Source of the DNA: Pseudoxanthomonas sp. X-1
GTDB lineage: Bacteria; Pseudomonadota; Gammaproteobacteria; Xanthomonadales; Xanthomonadaceae
Direction of reading: 5' to 3'
DNA length: 64,000 nt
Assembly (NCBI RefSeq): GCF_020042665.1
Contig: NZ_CP083376.1
Location: forward strand, 4,190,001 to 4,254,000
The notes below the pieces were generated by a model that was given only the letters and a program-made list of their open reading frames with translations, had not been told where the DNA came from and did not search any database. How positions within the stretch are numbered: the first letter of the stretch is position 1; each line of letters begins with the position of its first letter. Of the stretch, positions 38,451 through 52,835 are shown piece after piece. The position numbers and the translations under genes were made by a program.

Positions 38451-41400
38451 TCAGAACGTGGCGCGCAGACTCAGCGTGCCCTGCTGGTCGCTCCAGCCGT
38501 CGGCCCACTGCCCGCGCCAGGCCAGCGACAGCGTCCATGGCCCGCGATGCGCGGTCAGCGCCGCGCCGGCCTCGCCGACATCGCGCGAGAGCGTGTCGCG
38601 ATTGCCGTCGAACAGCGTGCCGTCGGCGGCGGTGAGCGCGTAGCGCTGGCCCTGCCCGGCCTGCGCGCGGCGATAGCCCACGTGCAGCTCCGGCGTCCAG
38701 CGCACCCCGCTTGCCTGCTCGAAGCTGCGCGACAGCCCCAGCGCCGCGTACGGCGACACCAGCGTCTCGCGCCGGGCCTGGCCGCTGACCTTGAACGCCT
38801 CGGGCACATCGCCGGTCTCGGCGAACGCGTCGCCGGTCAGACGCGTGACCACCACGCCGGCGATGGGGGTCAGCTGCGCCTGGCCGACGTCGAGCGGCAA
38901 CGCCAGCTGCAGCGCCGCGGTGGCCGCATCCGTGCCGCGGCTGGAGAAGGCCAGCCCGATGCCGGTCTGACGCCAGGCGTGCTCGCGCGCATGGGCATAG
39001 CCCAGCATCGCCGACACGCCCAGCGGCCCGATCAGCTGCGAGCCGTACAGGGCCACGCGCGTGACATCACTGCGGCCGCGGCTGCCCAGGCCGTCGTGCA
39101 GCCAGGCGTTGTCCGTGCCGACCGCCAGGCCAAGCCGCGTGCCCTGGCCGAGCGTCCAGTCCGTGCCCACCTGCGTGGCCGTAGAGCGCGCGCCGAAGCC
39201 GACCTGGTCGCTGGCGCGTTCGACATCCAGGTCCTGGTAGCGCAGCTGCACCCAGCCGCGCGCGGCCGGGTCGAGCGCGACATCGCGGTTGAACAGGGTG
39301 TTGCCATCGCCCTCGGCGCGCAGGCGCGCCAGCAGCCCCATCGCGTCGGCCTGGCTGGACAGCGCCAGCGCGGTGGCCTGGCGACTGAACAACTCGCCGT
39401 CGTTGGGCGCGATCCGCACGGGCGCGGTGGGCGTCGGGGTTGGCGTCGGCGTCGGCGTCGGAGTCGGAGTCGGAGTCGGAGTCGGAGTCGGGGTTGGGGT
39501 CGGCGTTTGCGTTGGTGTTGGCGTGGGTGTTGGCGTTGGTGTTGGCGTGGGCGTCGGAGTTGGCGTCGGAGTTGGCGTTGGCGTTGGCGTCGGCGTTGGC
39601 GTCGGCGTCCCCAGGGTCAGGTAGGCATTGTTGGCGTCGTAGGTGACCGCGATCGGGAAGCCCGCCGGTGGCGTGGTGCCGGCCGCGCTGGTGACGCTGG
39701 CGAAGCTGCCGCTGACACCGCCCGTGGCGTTGACGAAACTGCGCGAGCCGCTGCCGTAGGTGCCCGGCGCCCAGGCGAAGGCCGCCGTGCCGCCCAGCGT
39801 GGCCGCACCGCCGGTGACCTTGAGCTGGTCGATCGCATCCGGTGTGACTCCCACGACCAGCGTGCCGCTGCCGGCCTGTGCGTAACGGCCCAGCACTTCC
39901 AGACTGTTGCCCGGCGCGCCGGACTGGCTCAGGTCCAGGGTGCCGGCGTTGTTGAATACGAACTGCCAGCTGCTCGCTCCCAGCGTCTGGCCCGCGCCCA
40001 CGATCAGGCGTGAGGTGGCGTCGACGTTGACGCTGGCATCGGACTGGCCGTAGGAGGACGAGAGGGCGAGCCTGTCGCCGGTCAGGACCGCGACGCTTCC
40101 GTTGGTCAGATTGATCGTGCGCCAGTTGGATCCGAGGTTGATGCCCCTGGACGGATCGTTGCTGCTGAAGCTGCCGCCGCTGAACTGCAGTCCGTCCAGG
40201 CTGAGCGTGCTTTCGCCGAAGTCGTTGCTCAACCTGGTCAGCCCGGCGTAGTCGGCGGCGCTCAACCCGCTCACGCGGATGGTGCCCGAGCCGATCGCGA
40301 TGCCGCCGGTCAGCGCACCTCCGGTCCAGTTCACCGTCGTGTCCGAACCCATGCCGTAGCCGGAGATGACGTCGCCGCGCACGCTGCCGCCACGCAGGTT
40401 CAGCACGTTGCTGTTGCTGAGCGCGATCGCGGCACCGCCGGCGCCGTCGATCGTGCCCGTGTTGTCGAGCACCAGCGCGCGCCCGCTGCCCGCGCTGACG
40501 CCGCCGACCAGGCTGCCGGCATTGGTGAGCGTCAGGGTGCTGGGCAGCGCCGTGCCGCGATCTGAGATCGACAAGGTCCCGACGTTGGGGACGCCGGTGG
40601 CGGTAACCGTGCCGCCCTGGGCCACGTCGATGACGGCATTGCCGCCGTAGCTCAGATTGATGCCACCCCCGCCCTGGATACTGCCGGCCACGGCGATGCG
40701 CAGGCCCGGATCCACGCTGGCCGTGGCGGTGCCGTACCCGTATGCGCTGCTGAAGTCGATGCCATAGTTGCGACCGGTCAGGCTGCCGTTGACCTGCACG
40801 ACCGCGGTGCGGTCGGCGGCGCTGGTGCCGCTGCTTGGCAGCGCCTGTTCCAGGGTGACGGCGCTGCCGCTGGTCGAGCTCAGCGAGCCGTCCAGTTGCA
40901 GGATGGCCGCGCCATTGAAGTTGCGGACCGACAGCGCATTGCCCTGGCCACTGATGCTGGCCGCGCCCGTCACCGCGACATCGGTGCCGCCGACGCCGGA
41001 GTTCCACACCGCCACCGTGTCGGTCACGCCGGTGGGATTGCTGGTGCCGCGGGTGACCGCGCCGGTGAGCCTGACCGCCGTCCTGCCGGTGGTGCCCTGG
41101 TTCCAGGCGTAGACCGCGGTGGCGCCCGGCGTGCTGACATCGCCCAGCTGCAGCGTCAGGTCACGTCCGCTGGCGGCGTTGTGCGCGTTGACCGCGGCGT
41201 CGGTGCCGAAGGTGGCGGTGCTGCCCGAGCGGCTGACCGGGCCGGTGGAGATCACGCTCAGCGAGCCGGTCCCGCTGTTGTCGGCGTTGATGGCGCGCGC
41301 GCCTGCATCGACCCCGGCGGTGCGGATGGTCAGATCGCCGGTGCTCGCGCTGCCCAGCGACGCGCTGACGCCGACGCTGGCGGCGCCGCTGCCGGTCACC

Positions 41401-42185
41401 TGGCCGTCGGCCGTGATCGAGATCCCGCCGCGCGCCGCGTAGGCCTCGATGCCGGTGTAGCCGCTCACGGTCGAGGCGGCGGCGATCACGATGTCGCCAT
41501 TGGTCGTGGCGGCGTTGATGCCCCGGCCCCCGCCGACGCCGCTCACGGCGCCCTGGGTCGTCACACTGACCGGGCCGCCGGCGTTGATGGCGAGGGCTTC
41601 GCCGCCGTTGCTGGGCGCCATCGCTACCGCGCCGCGGGTGATGACCGAGACCGGGGCGTTGGGGGCCGACACCACGACGCCGTAAGCGTAGCTGTAGCCC
41701 TGTCCATCGCCGCCGGTCACGCTGCCCAGATCCAGGCTCACCTGTCCGGCGTGGCTGGTTTCCAGCGAGAGGCCGAAGCCATGCACCGCGGTGACGCTGC
41801 CGTTGCTGACAAACGAGAGCGGCAGGTCGCCCTGATCCGGGTCGTAGCCGTTGTAGCGGAAGTAGATGCCCGCGCCGCCGCGGATGGAGGCCTGGTTGGC
41901 ATCCGTGAAGCTGCCGGGGCCGTTGATCGTCAGTGCGGTGCCGCTGTTGCCGGTGTCCACGCCGAAGCCGGCGGCCGTGCTGGCGGTGTTCACGGTGGGG
42001 CTGAAGACGATGGTCTGCCCGCTGGTGTTGGGGCTGGCGGCGCCGTCGCAGATCCAGGTCTGCGGCGTCAGGTCGGTGCGCAGGACGCAGGCGGCCTGGG
42101 CGGCCTGCTGGGTGGCCAGCACGGCCAGGATGGAAACGCTCAGTGCGGCATAGCGCGGCACGGCCTTGCGCCGGATCGGGTTCAT
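38451..42185 (-). CDS. Autotransporter (type Va) with Thr-Pro repeat linker
   Basis: A 1244-residue surface protein. A signal peptide ([20 protein letters not shown]) is followed by a Gly/Ser/Thr-rich beta-helix passenger to about residue 855, a (TP)n stretch at about 858-921, and a C-terminal beta-barrel of some 270-300 residues ending in LSLRATF with the terminal Phe. Barrel marks include [20 protein letters not shown] and [20 protein letters not shown]. Two Cys occur only near the mature N-terminus ([14 protein letters not shown]). No protease motif was found in the passenger, so adhesion is the more likely role. The 5' leader has a 28-bp palindrome; upstream lie the ECF sigma factor and kinase. 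Confidence 0.9.
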   Translation of the reverse strand: MNPIRRKAVPRYAALSVSILAVLATQQAAQAACVLRTDLTPQTWICDGAASPNTSGQTIVFSPTVNTASTAAGFGVDTGNSGTALTINGPGSFTDANQASIRGGAGIYFRYNGYDPDQGDLPLSFVSNGSVTAVHGFGLSLETSHAGQVSLDLGSVTGGDGQGYSYAYGVVVSAPNAPVSVITRGAVAMAPSNGGEALAINAGGPVSVTTQGAVSGVGGGRGINAATTNGDIVIAAASTVSGYTGIEAYAARGGISITADGQVTGSGAASVGVSASLGSASTGDLTIRTAGVDAGARAINADNSGTGSLSVISTGPVSRSGSTATFGTDAAVNAHNAASGRDLTLQLGDVSTPGATAVYAWNQGTTGRTAVRLTGAVTRGTSNPTGVTDTVAVWNSGVGGTDVAVTGAASISGQGNALSVRNFNGAAILQLDGSLSSTSGSAVTLEQALPSSGTSAADRTAVVQVNGSLTGRNYGIDFSSAYGYGTATASVDPGLRIAVAGSIQGGGGINLSYGGNAVIDVAQGGTVTATGVPNVGTLSISDRGTALPSTLTLTNAGSLVGGVSAGSGRALVLDNTGTIDGAGGAAIALSNSNVLNLRGGSVRGDVISGYGMGSDTTVNWTGGALTGGIAIGSGTIRVSGLSAADYAGLTRLSNDFGESTLSLDGLQFSGGSFSSNDPSRGINLGSNWRTINLTNGSVAVLTGDRLALSSSYGQSDASVNVDATSRLIVGAGQTLGASSWQFVFNNAGTLDLSQSGAPGNSLEVLGRYAQAGSGTLVVGVTPDAIDQLKVTGGAATLGGTAAFAWAPGTYGSGSRSFVNATGGVSGSFASVTSAAGTTPPAGFPIAVTYDANNAYLTLGTPTPTPTPTPTPTPTPTPTPTPTPTPTPTPTPTQTPTPTPTPTPTPTPTPTPTPTPTPTPTAPVRIAPNDGELFSRQATALALSSQADAMGLLARLRAEGDGNTLFNRDVALDPAARGWVQLRYQDLDVERASDQVGFGARSTATQVGTDWTLGQGTRLGLAVGTDNAWLHDGLGSRGRSDVTRVALYGSQLIGPLGVSAMLGYAHAREHAWRQTGIGLAFSSRGTDAATAALQLALPLDVGQAQLTPIAGVVVTRLTGDAFAETGDVPEAFKVSGQARRETLVSPYAALGLSRSFEQASGVRWTPELHVGYRRAQAGQGQRYALTAADGTLFDGNRDTLSRDVGEAGAALTAHRGPWTLSLAWRGQWADGWSDQQGTLSLRATF
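39424..39612 (-). repeat. Hexamer repeat coding for Thr-Pro dipeptides
   Basis: About 190 bp of GTCGGC, GTTGGC, GTGGGC and GTCGGA units (plus strand) inside the autotransporter gene, encoding some 30 Thr-Pro pairs with one Gln. Units are 6 nt, so gain or loss changes linker length without a frameshift. Confidence 0.9.
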
Positions 42186-42210
42186 GTCTGCTCCATGGCG
42201 GGACGAGGAA

Positions 42211-42238
42211 GCCGCCGTCCCGGTACCGGGACGGCGGC
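42211..42238. promoter_or_regulatory. 28-bp perfect palindrome in the autotransporter leader
   Basis: GCCGCCGTCCCGGTACCGGG continuing to ACGGCGGC is symmetric over all 28 bases, centred on GGTACC, and lies 26-53 bp upstream of the autotransporter ATG. It could be an operator, or a hairpin in the mRNA leader. The rest of the 636-bp gap (42186-42821) holds only the family 2 repeat and no convincing gene. Confidence 0.5.
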
Positions 42239-42595
42239 GCGGGCCCGCCTCGCACGGACTCGCAGTCCTCTGTTACGCCGCATGGGGGCGGGGGCCGCCA
42301 TGGCGTGGGAGTTTTTCTTTTCCTGATCGAAGATGGTGGCGTGTGAACGCCCAGATGCTGGGCAAATGCGACTTCGAAGGGGCAGCGGTCCGGCGGGCGG
42401 TGTCCGCTTTTCCCTCGGTCACGGCATCCTGCCCTGATTCGGACGCTCGGCTTCCTGCCTGGCTCGTCGTGGCCACCGCCCGCCGGACCGCTGCTGCGCG
42501 CGTCAGGTCACAGGGCGTCGGTTTGTGCGGTCGTTCGAGGCGCGTTCCCTTGCGCAGAACGCGATCAGCGACGGAAGGGCATCGACTCGAGGCTC

Positions 42596-42746
42596 CTTCC
42601 ATCCTTGCGCGCAGCGCAGGGGAGCTCGAAATCGCGGTGGCGATTGAGAGGCAGGGGTTGGGGCTTTCCCGGGCAAGCCACCGAAGCAAAAGCACCCCTC
42701 CCCGGCACTCCCCTTCGCCTGTGGCGAAAGGGAGGGGGCGGAGCGC
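42596..42746. repeat. Intergenic palindromic repeat, family 2, copy B (inverted)
   Basis: Reverse complement of the copy at 5640-5810: shared blocks are CTCCCCTTCGCCTGTGGCGA (an equivalent reads CTCGCCGCAGGCGAAGGGGA in copy A), GGGGTTGGGGCTTTCCCGGG and CTCGAAATCGCGG. The ends are more worn than in copy A. It lies between the sigma factor stop and the autotransporter leader. Confidence 0.65.
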
Positions 42747-42821
42747 TTGTTCAATGCCTTCGAGTCGAAGAAGTCCTGATCTTTCCGATCGCGGCGCTTT
42801 GGCTCGCGCAGGCGAAGCGGC

Positions 42822-43349
42822 TCAGGTGCCCAGGGCCTCGTACAGCAGGGCCTTGGCGATGGCCCAGTCACGCTGCACGGTGCGCTCGGAGACGCCCAGG
42901 GCCAGGGCGGTCTCGGCATCGGAATAGCCGGCGAAGTAGCGGCACTCGACGATGCGCGCCAGGCGGGGCTGCTGGCGCTCCAGTTCGGCCAGGGCCTCGT
43001 CCAGGGCGACGATGCGCTCGTCGCTCTCGGCCAGCACCTCGACCGTGTCGATGTCCAGCAGCGCCCGGCCCGGGTCGCGCTTGTGACGCAGGCGCGCGCG
43101 GGCGTGGCTCACCAGCACCTGGCGCATGGCCAGGGCGGCGGTGTTGAGGAAATGGGCCTGGCCTTCAAAGACGCCGTGGCGGCTCAGCTTGAGATAGGCC
43201 TCGTGCACCAGCGCGGTCGTTTCCAGCGTGGCCGCGCGCGGAAAGGCCCGGCCGCGCTCGCGCCGGGCCAGGCGCTTGAGGTCGGCATAGAGGACCTGCA
43301 CCAGCAGATCGACCGCGGGGTCCTGACGGCTGGACGGTGAGGAGGTCAT
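42822..43349 (-). CDS. ECF-type RNA polymerase sigma factor
   Basis: A 175-residue sigma factor of the PF07638-like ECF group. Region 2 reads VLYADLKRLARRERGRAFPR and TALVHEAYLKLSR; region 4 reads CRYFAGYSDAETALALGVSERT with the helix-turn-helix for the -35 element. There is no anti-sigma gene; instead a Ser/Thr kinase gene lies 41 bp upstream in the same direction. In several groups, including a described Xanthomonas pair for type VI secretion, such sigma factors are activated by phosphorylation. Start: ATG 43347-43349 (MTSSPSSRQDP). The autotransporter downstream is a likely but unproven target. Confidence 0.88.
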   Translation of the reverse strand: MTSSPSSRQDPAVDLLVQVLYADLKRLARRERGRAFPRAATLETTALVHEAYLKLSRHGVFEGQAHFLNTAALAMRQVLVSHARARLRHKRDPGRALLDIDTVEVLAESDERIVALDEALAELERQQPRLARIVECRYFAGYSDAETALALGVSERTVQRDWAIAKALLYEALGT

Positions 43350-43390
43350 GGCAGGCGTTGTGCGATCAACCGATGCATGCGCGGCCTGCC

Positions 43391-46336
<2,946 letters not shown>

Positions 46337-46415
46337 CGAAAGGTTCCAGGCCAGTCCCCCTGCCCTGCGCCGGAGCATAGCGCGACGCGGGCGCGATCCG
46401 GTGTCCGGAAAACAG

Positions 46416-46488
46416 CGACGCCGGCCCCCCACGGACCGGCGTCGGTGCGGGCCGGCGATCTTCGCCCGCCCTAGGGCCCGTGGGCCCT
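46416..46488. terminator. Two hairpins behind the MHS transporter gene, terminator candidates
   Basis: CGACGCCGG (46416-46424) pairs with CCGGCGTCG (46436-46444), and AGGGCCC with GGGCCCT (46473-46488) has a 2-nt loop. They lie 15-87 bp after the MFS stop in its reading direction. No T-run follows, so factor-dependent ending or mere stabilisation is possible. Confidence 0.35.
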
Positions 46489-46502
46489 GCCCCTCCCGGG
46501 GA

Positions 46503-48164
46503 CTACTTGGTGATATCCACGTCCTTGGTCTCGCGCAGGAAGATCGCGCCGATCACCAGGGTCATCAGCGCGATGCCGATCGGATACCACAGGCCGTAGT
46601 ACATGTTGCCGGTCGCCGCGACCAGGCCGAAGGAAATGGTCGGCAGGAAGCCGCCGAACCAGCCGTTGCCGATGTGGTACGGCAGCGACATGGAGGTGTA
46701 GCGGATGCGGGTCGGGAACAGCTCGACCAGCCAGGCCGCGATCGGCGCATAGACCATGGTCACGAACAGCGCCAGGACGAACAGCACCGCGATCACCATC
46801 GGCTTGTTGATGCGCGCCGGGTCGGCCTTCTCCGGATAGCCGGCGCCGGTCAGCGCGCCCTTGAGCTGCTTGCCGAAGGCATCGGCCTTGGCCTTGCCTT
46901 CTTCCTTGGACAGCCCGCCGCCCTCGTAGGAATTGATCTGGTTGCTGCCCACGTTGACCGTGGCGATGGTGCCCGGCGGCGCGGCCTTGACGGTGTAGGG
47001 CACGCCGGCCTTGGTCAGCGCGGTGGCGACGATGTCGCAGGAGCTGGTGAAGGTCTTCTTGCCGACCGGGTCGAACTGGAAGCTGCAGGTGTCCGGATCG
47101 GCGGTGATCACCACCGGCGAGCTGGTGCGGGCCTCCTCGATGGCCGGGTTGGCGTAGTGGGTCAGCGCCTTGAACATCGGGATGTACAGCAGCGCGGCCA
47201 GCAGGCAGCCGCCCAGCACGATGACCTTGCGGCCGGTGCGGTCGGACAGCCAGCCGAAGAACAGGAAGAACGGCGTGGCCAGCGCCAGCGCGCCGGCGAT
47301 CAGCAGCGCGCCGGTGGTGGCATCCACCTTGAGCGCCTGGGTCAGGAAGAACAGCGCGTAGAACTGGCCGCCGTACCACACCACGGCCTGGCCAGCGGTG
47401 GCGCCCAGCAGCACCAGCAGCATCAGCTTGAAGTTGCCGCCCTTGAGGCTGTCGCGGAACGGGGTCTTGGAGCCCTTGCCCTCGGCCTTCATCTGCTGGA
47501 ACAGCGGCGACTCGCTCAGCTGCAGGCGGATCCACACCGACACGCCCAGCAGGATGATCGAGACCAGGAACGGGATGCGCCAGCCCCAGGCCTCGAAGGC
47601 CTCGTTGCCCAGCGCGCTGCGGCAGGCCAGGATGATCAGCAGCGACAGGAACAGGCCGATGGTCGCAGTGCACTGGATGAAGCTGGTGTAGAAGCCGCGC
47701 TTGTTGGCCGGCGCGTGCTCGGCCACGTAGGTCGCCGCACCGCCGTACTCGCCGCCCATCGCCAGGCCCTGGGCCAGGCGCAGGCAGATCAGGATCACCG
47801 GCGCAGCCACGCCGATGGTGGCGTACGAGGGCAGCACGCCCACCAGGAAGGTGGACAGGCCCATGATCAGGATCGTCACCAGGAAGGTGTACTTGCGGCC
47901 GATGCGATCGCCCAGGCTGCCGAAGAAGGCCGCGCCGAAGGGCCGCACGAAGAAGCCGGCGGCGAAGGCCAGCAGCGCGAAGATAAAGGCCGTGGTCTCG
48001 TTGACGCCGCTGAAGAACTGCTTGGCGATGATCGCCGCCAGCGAGCCGTACAGGAAGAAGTCGTACCACTCGAACACGGTGCCCAGGGACGAAGCGAGGA
48101 TGACCCGCTTGTGGCCCTGGGTGAGTCCGGCCGGCTGGCCGGCGGTGACGTTGACGCTGGACAT
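46503..48164 (-). CDS. MFS transporter, metabolite:H+ symporter (MHS) family, with periplasmic insert
   Basis: A 553-residue inner-membrane symporter of the ProP/KgtP/ShiA family. The MHS opening ASSLGTVFEWYDFFLYGSLA and the loop GSLGDRIGRKY between segments 2 and 3 are clear, as is LFPTRIRYTSMSLPYHIGNG near segment 10. Between segments 9 and 10 is an extra periplasmic loop of about 120 residues (roughly 340-460) with two Cys in DPDTCSFQFDP and SSCDIVA. Ordinary MHS members are 430-450 residues. A DcaP-like porin gene lies just upstream on the same strand and acs diverges beyond it, so a carboxylate substrate is likely, not proven. Confidence 0.92.
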   Translation of the reverse strand: MSSVNVTAGQPAGLTQGHKRVILASSLGTVFEWYDFFLYGSLAAIIAKQFFSGVNETTAFIFALLAFAAGFFVRPFGAAFFGSLGDRIGRKYTFLVTILIMGLSTFLVGVLPSYATIGVAAPVILICLRLAQGLAMGGEYGGAATYVAEHAPANKRGFYTSFIQCTATIGLFLSLLIILACRSALGNEAFEAWGWRIPFLVSIILLGVSVWIRLQLSESPLFQQMKAEGKGSKTPFRDSLKGGNFKLMLLVLLGATAGQAVVWYGGQFYALFFLTQALKVDATTGALLIAGALALATPFFLFFGWLSDRTGRKVIVLGGCLLAALLYIPMFKALTHYANPAIEEARTSSPVVITADPDTCSFQFDPVGKKTFTSSCDIVATALTKAGVPYTVKAAPPGTIATVNVGSNQINSYEGGGLSKEEGKAKADAFGKQLKGALTGAGYPEKADPARINKPMVIAVLFVLALFVTMVYAPIAAWLVELFPTRIRYTSMSLPYHIGNGWFGGFLPTISFGLVAATGNMYYGLWYPIGIALMTLVIGAIFLRETKDVDITK

Positions 48165-48287
48165 GGGAGCTTTCCCTCGAAGCTGGATGCCGTGGTGCTG
48201 GCGTGGATGTCAGTTGGCCATGGAGCAGCCGTGGGTCTCGCGCCGGAAGGCGAGCCCCTCCGGCGCGTGGCAGGCAGGTGCAGCGCC

Positions 48288-49712
48288 CTAGAAGGTGTAC
48301 TGGGCGCTGACGCTGACCTGGTTGCCGCTTTCGGTGGTGGTGTTGGCGGTGTTGCCGACGGTGTGTTCGAGCTTGTCGTGCATCGCCTCCAGGCCCAGCT
48401 TGTACGGCCCGTTGGCGTAGATCAGATTGAGCGCGGCCTGGCGGTTGCCCAGCAGGCCGACGGCGGTGCCGCGCCAGCGCAGCACGTCGTCCTTGTCCGG
48501 GTTGTCCACCGCGTAGAACGCGTTGACGCTCCAGTTCTTGTTGAAGCTGTAGCCCACCTGGGCGTAGCCGCCGGTTTCGGAAATGTCGCCGAACTGCGAG
48601 AGCGCGCCGAAGTTCTGGCCCATGCCGTTGCCGGTGAAGGCGAACGCCTTGATGTTCCAGTTGCCCGGCTTGACCATGCCGCCCACTTCGAAGGCGGTGC
48701 TGTCGATCTTCGAACGGATCGGCGTGGGCGTGGCGCCGTCGACGCCGCTCAGGTCGATCTTGGAGTAGTGCCCCGCGGCGTAGGCCACCCAGTTGCTGCC
48801 GGCCACGCGCACGCGGGCCTCCAGCTGCGGGTTGAAGCCGGCGTTGCCGCCGGTGAGGTAGTTGGTGGTGCTGCCCGGGCCGGACCAGTTGCCGCTGAAG
48901 GCGCCCACGTCCAGGCGCCACTTCGGGCCATCCGAACCGTGGTTGAGGTCCTGCATGACCACCACGCCCGGATAGCGCCAGCCGATCATGCCGGCGCCGA
49001 AGCCGAGCGGGAAGGCCACGTGGGCGACCGAGTCGGGCACGTTGTCCAGCGGGAACATCAGCGTCCACTGCTGGCCCACGCGCACCTTGGTGCCGGTGGC
49101 GGCGTTGTCCATGTCCAGGTAGGCCTGGCGCAGGCGCGGGACCGGCTGCTGGCCGCTGTAGGCGCCGGTGCCGTTGTTGCCGCCGAAGAAGTCCATCTCC
49201 AGGCGCGCGCCGCCGGTCCAGTGCTCGCCCATCTTCGCGCCGGTGATGTCCACCCAGAAGCGGGTGTTGCGGATGTCCACGCCGCTCAGGTCGCCCTCGC
49301 CGCCGGGCGTGGGCCATTCGGCGTTCTGGCCGTTGCCGAAGTTGAACGGCCGCGACTGCTGGAAGGCGGTGGCGTTGATGAAGCCATGGAACGCGACCGA
49401 CATGCCCGGCGCGGTGGTGAACTGCGGCGCGGCGGCCGGCTTGGCCGTGGCCTTGACCTGGTCCAGCTCGGTCCTGGCGTCGGCGACCTGGGTCTGGGTC
49501 TGACTCACCTGGCTCTGGGTCTGCACCACCTGCGCCTGGGTCTGCTGCTGCGCCGACAGCAGCTGCTGCACCTGCGCCTCCAGCTGGGCGACGCGCGCCT
49601 CGAGCGCCTTCTCCTTCTTCGACTGCGCCAAGGCCATGCCGGGCGCCATCAAGGCGACCATCATGGCGAGCGCCAACGGGCGACGCGCCATCGTTGCGAT
49701 GCGTGTGGTCAT
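48288..49712 (-). CDS. DcaP-like outer-membrane porin
   Basis: A 474-residue porin with a signal peptide (ARRPLALAMMVALMAPGMALA), an N-terminal coiled coil of about 60 residues (EKALEARVAQLEAQVQQLLS, then repeated QTQ), and a beta-barrel from about residue 95 (MSVAFHGFINATAFQQSRPF) to the terminal Phe in VSVSAQYTF. The coiled coil fits the trimeric DcaP type, in which helices sit at the periplasmic face. DcaP porins pass dicarboxylates and related anions. It is 123 bp upstream of the MHS gene and probably transcribed with it. GAGGGGAG lies right before the ATG. Confidence 0.88.
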   Translation of the reverse strand: MTTRIATMARRPLALAMMVALMAPGMALAQSKKEKALEARVAQLEAQVQQLLSAQQQTQAQVVQTQSQVSQTQTQVADARTELDQVKATAKPAAAPQFTTAPGMSVAFHGFINATAFQQSRPFNFGNGQNAEWPTPGGEGDLSGVDIRNTRFWVDITGAKMGEHWTGGARLEMDFFGGNNGTGAYSGQQPVPRLRQAYLDMDNAATGTKVRVGQQWTLMFPLDNVPDSVAHVAFPLGFGAGMIGWRYPGVVVMQDLNHGSDGPKWRLDVGAFSGNWSGPGSTTNYLTGGNAGFNPQLEARVRVAGSNWVAYAAGHYSKIDLSGVDGATPTPIRSKIDSTAFEVGGMVKPGNWNIKAFAFTGNGMGQNFGALSQFGDISETGGYAQVGYSFNKNWSVNAFYAVDNPDKDDVLRWRGTAVGLLGNRQAALNLIYANGPYKLGLEAMHDKLEHTVGNTANTTTESGNQVSVSAQYTF

Positions 49713-49845
49713 GCTCCCCTCTCCCAAGAGTCCGGTGGTTCACGCGGGTGCGCGCCCTCCCCTTCCGAAGGCGCGATGTGGGCCGCAGATTGCGCACGCA
49801 TGACAGCGCCCACCATTCGCCTTTGGTCTCAAAACAAGGGCTTTA

Positions 49846-49857
49846 AGACCATGGTCT
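49846..49857. promoter_or_regulatory. 12-bp palindrome between the divergent porin and acs genes
   Basis: AGACCATGGTCT, with flanks TTTA and AAGC, is symmetric. It lies 133 bp upstream of the porin ATG and 127 bp upstream of acs. A further GGTCT occurs nearby (TTTGGTCTCAAAAC, 49823-49836). It could be a shared operator. No other site was recognised in this 272-bp gap. Confidence 0.4.
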
Positions 49858-49984
49858 AAGCCAGCTGCTGCACTGCGCAAACGGTGGATCGGTCAAACTT
49901 CAAGGCCTCGACAAGTCACTGGCCGCACCCCGCACCGGTTGGTCCATCCGCCACGTTCTACGCAAGATGAGGTAAGGAGATTCC

Positions 49985-51928
<1,944 letters not shown>

Positions 51929-52045
51929 GACGCGGTGGCGGCCGTGGGCAACGAAGCGTCGAAAGCCGATCGCCTGGTCTGGCACTATGCCGGTCGTCAG
52001 GCGCACGACGCGTCCGACGCCTCCGTCCCCACGCGCCCCGCCTCC

Positions 52046-52714
52046 ATGACCACACTGCTCATCGCCGACGACCATCCGCTGTTCCGGGAGGCCCTGCGCG
52101 GCGCCGTGCAGCGCGTGCTGCCCGGCGTGTCCCTGCACGAGGCCGACAGCGTCGATGCGCTGTACGCGCTGGTCGAGGCCAATCCCGACGCCGACCTGCT
52201 GCTGCTGGACCTCAACATGCCCGGCGCGCACGGCTTCAACGCGCTGGTCCACCTGCGCGCGCTGCACCCACAGCTGCCGGTGGTGGTGGTGTCGGCGCGC
52301 GAGGAGCCGGCGGTGATGCGGCGCGCGCTGGACCACGGCGCCCTGGGCTTCATCCCCAAGTCGGCCGATTCGGACACCATCGGCGAGGCCATCGGCCTGG
52401 TGCTGGACGGCGAGCGCTGGGCGCCGGAGGAGGCGCACAACGCGCCGGCCATCGGCCGCGACGAGCAGGAGGTCGCCCAGCGCCTGCGCGACCTGACCCC
52501 GCAGCAGTTCCGCGTGCTGCAGATGCTCGGCGCCGGCCGGCTCAACAAGCAGATCGCCTACGATCTGGGCGTGTCCGAGGCCACCATCAAGGCGCACGTC
52601 ACCGCGATCCTGCGCAAGCTCGGCGTCACCAACCGCACCCAGGCGGTGCTGATGGCCGGGCGCCTGTCGGTGGACCCCGATGGCCTGACGCCGCCGCCGG
52701 AAGACCAGGAGTGA
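52046..52714 (+). CDS. crbR: LuxR-family response regulator, CrbR/ErdR type
   Basis: A 222-residue regulator. The receiver domain starts MTTLLIADDHPLFREALRGA with phospho-acceptor Asp55 in LLLLDLNMPGAHG and Lys in GFIPKSA. The LuxR helix-turn-helix is LTPQQFRVLQMLGAGRLNKQ, then IAYDLGVSEATIKAHVTAIL. Regulators of this type beside acs (CrbR in Vibrio, ErdR in Pseudomonas) activate acs when phosphorylated by a CrbS-type kinase; a kinase of that type is at 18880-22326. I chose ATG 52046 because the 37 residues before it do not resemble a receiver. It is probably co-transcribed with acs. Confidence 0.9.
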   Translation: MTTLLIADDHPLFREALRGAVQRVLPGVSLHEADSVDALYALVEANPDADLLLLDLNMPGAHGFNALVHLRALHPQLPVVVVSAREEPAVMRRALDHGALGFIPKSADSDTIGEAIGLVLDGERWAPEEAHNAPAIGRDEQEVAQRLRDLTPQQFRVLQMLGAGRLNKQIAYDLGVSEATIKAHVTAILRKLGVTNRTQAVLMAGRLSVDPDGLTPPPEDQE

Positions 52715-52835
52715 GGCGCGGGGGCGAGTGAAGGGGAACGGGCAACGGGTGCAAGTCGGAGCGGCGCCGCCGCGATACAGGCGCGCTCCTACCCGCTCCT
52801 CGTTGCGCTCGACCCGCTCCTAGCGCCCAGGCTGC

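Noticed and set aside
49859..49984. Prophage or integron remnants near repeats and gene gaps
   Set aside because: No integrase, att-like direct repeats or phage genes are present anywhere in the window.
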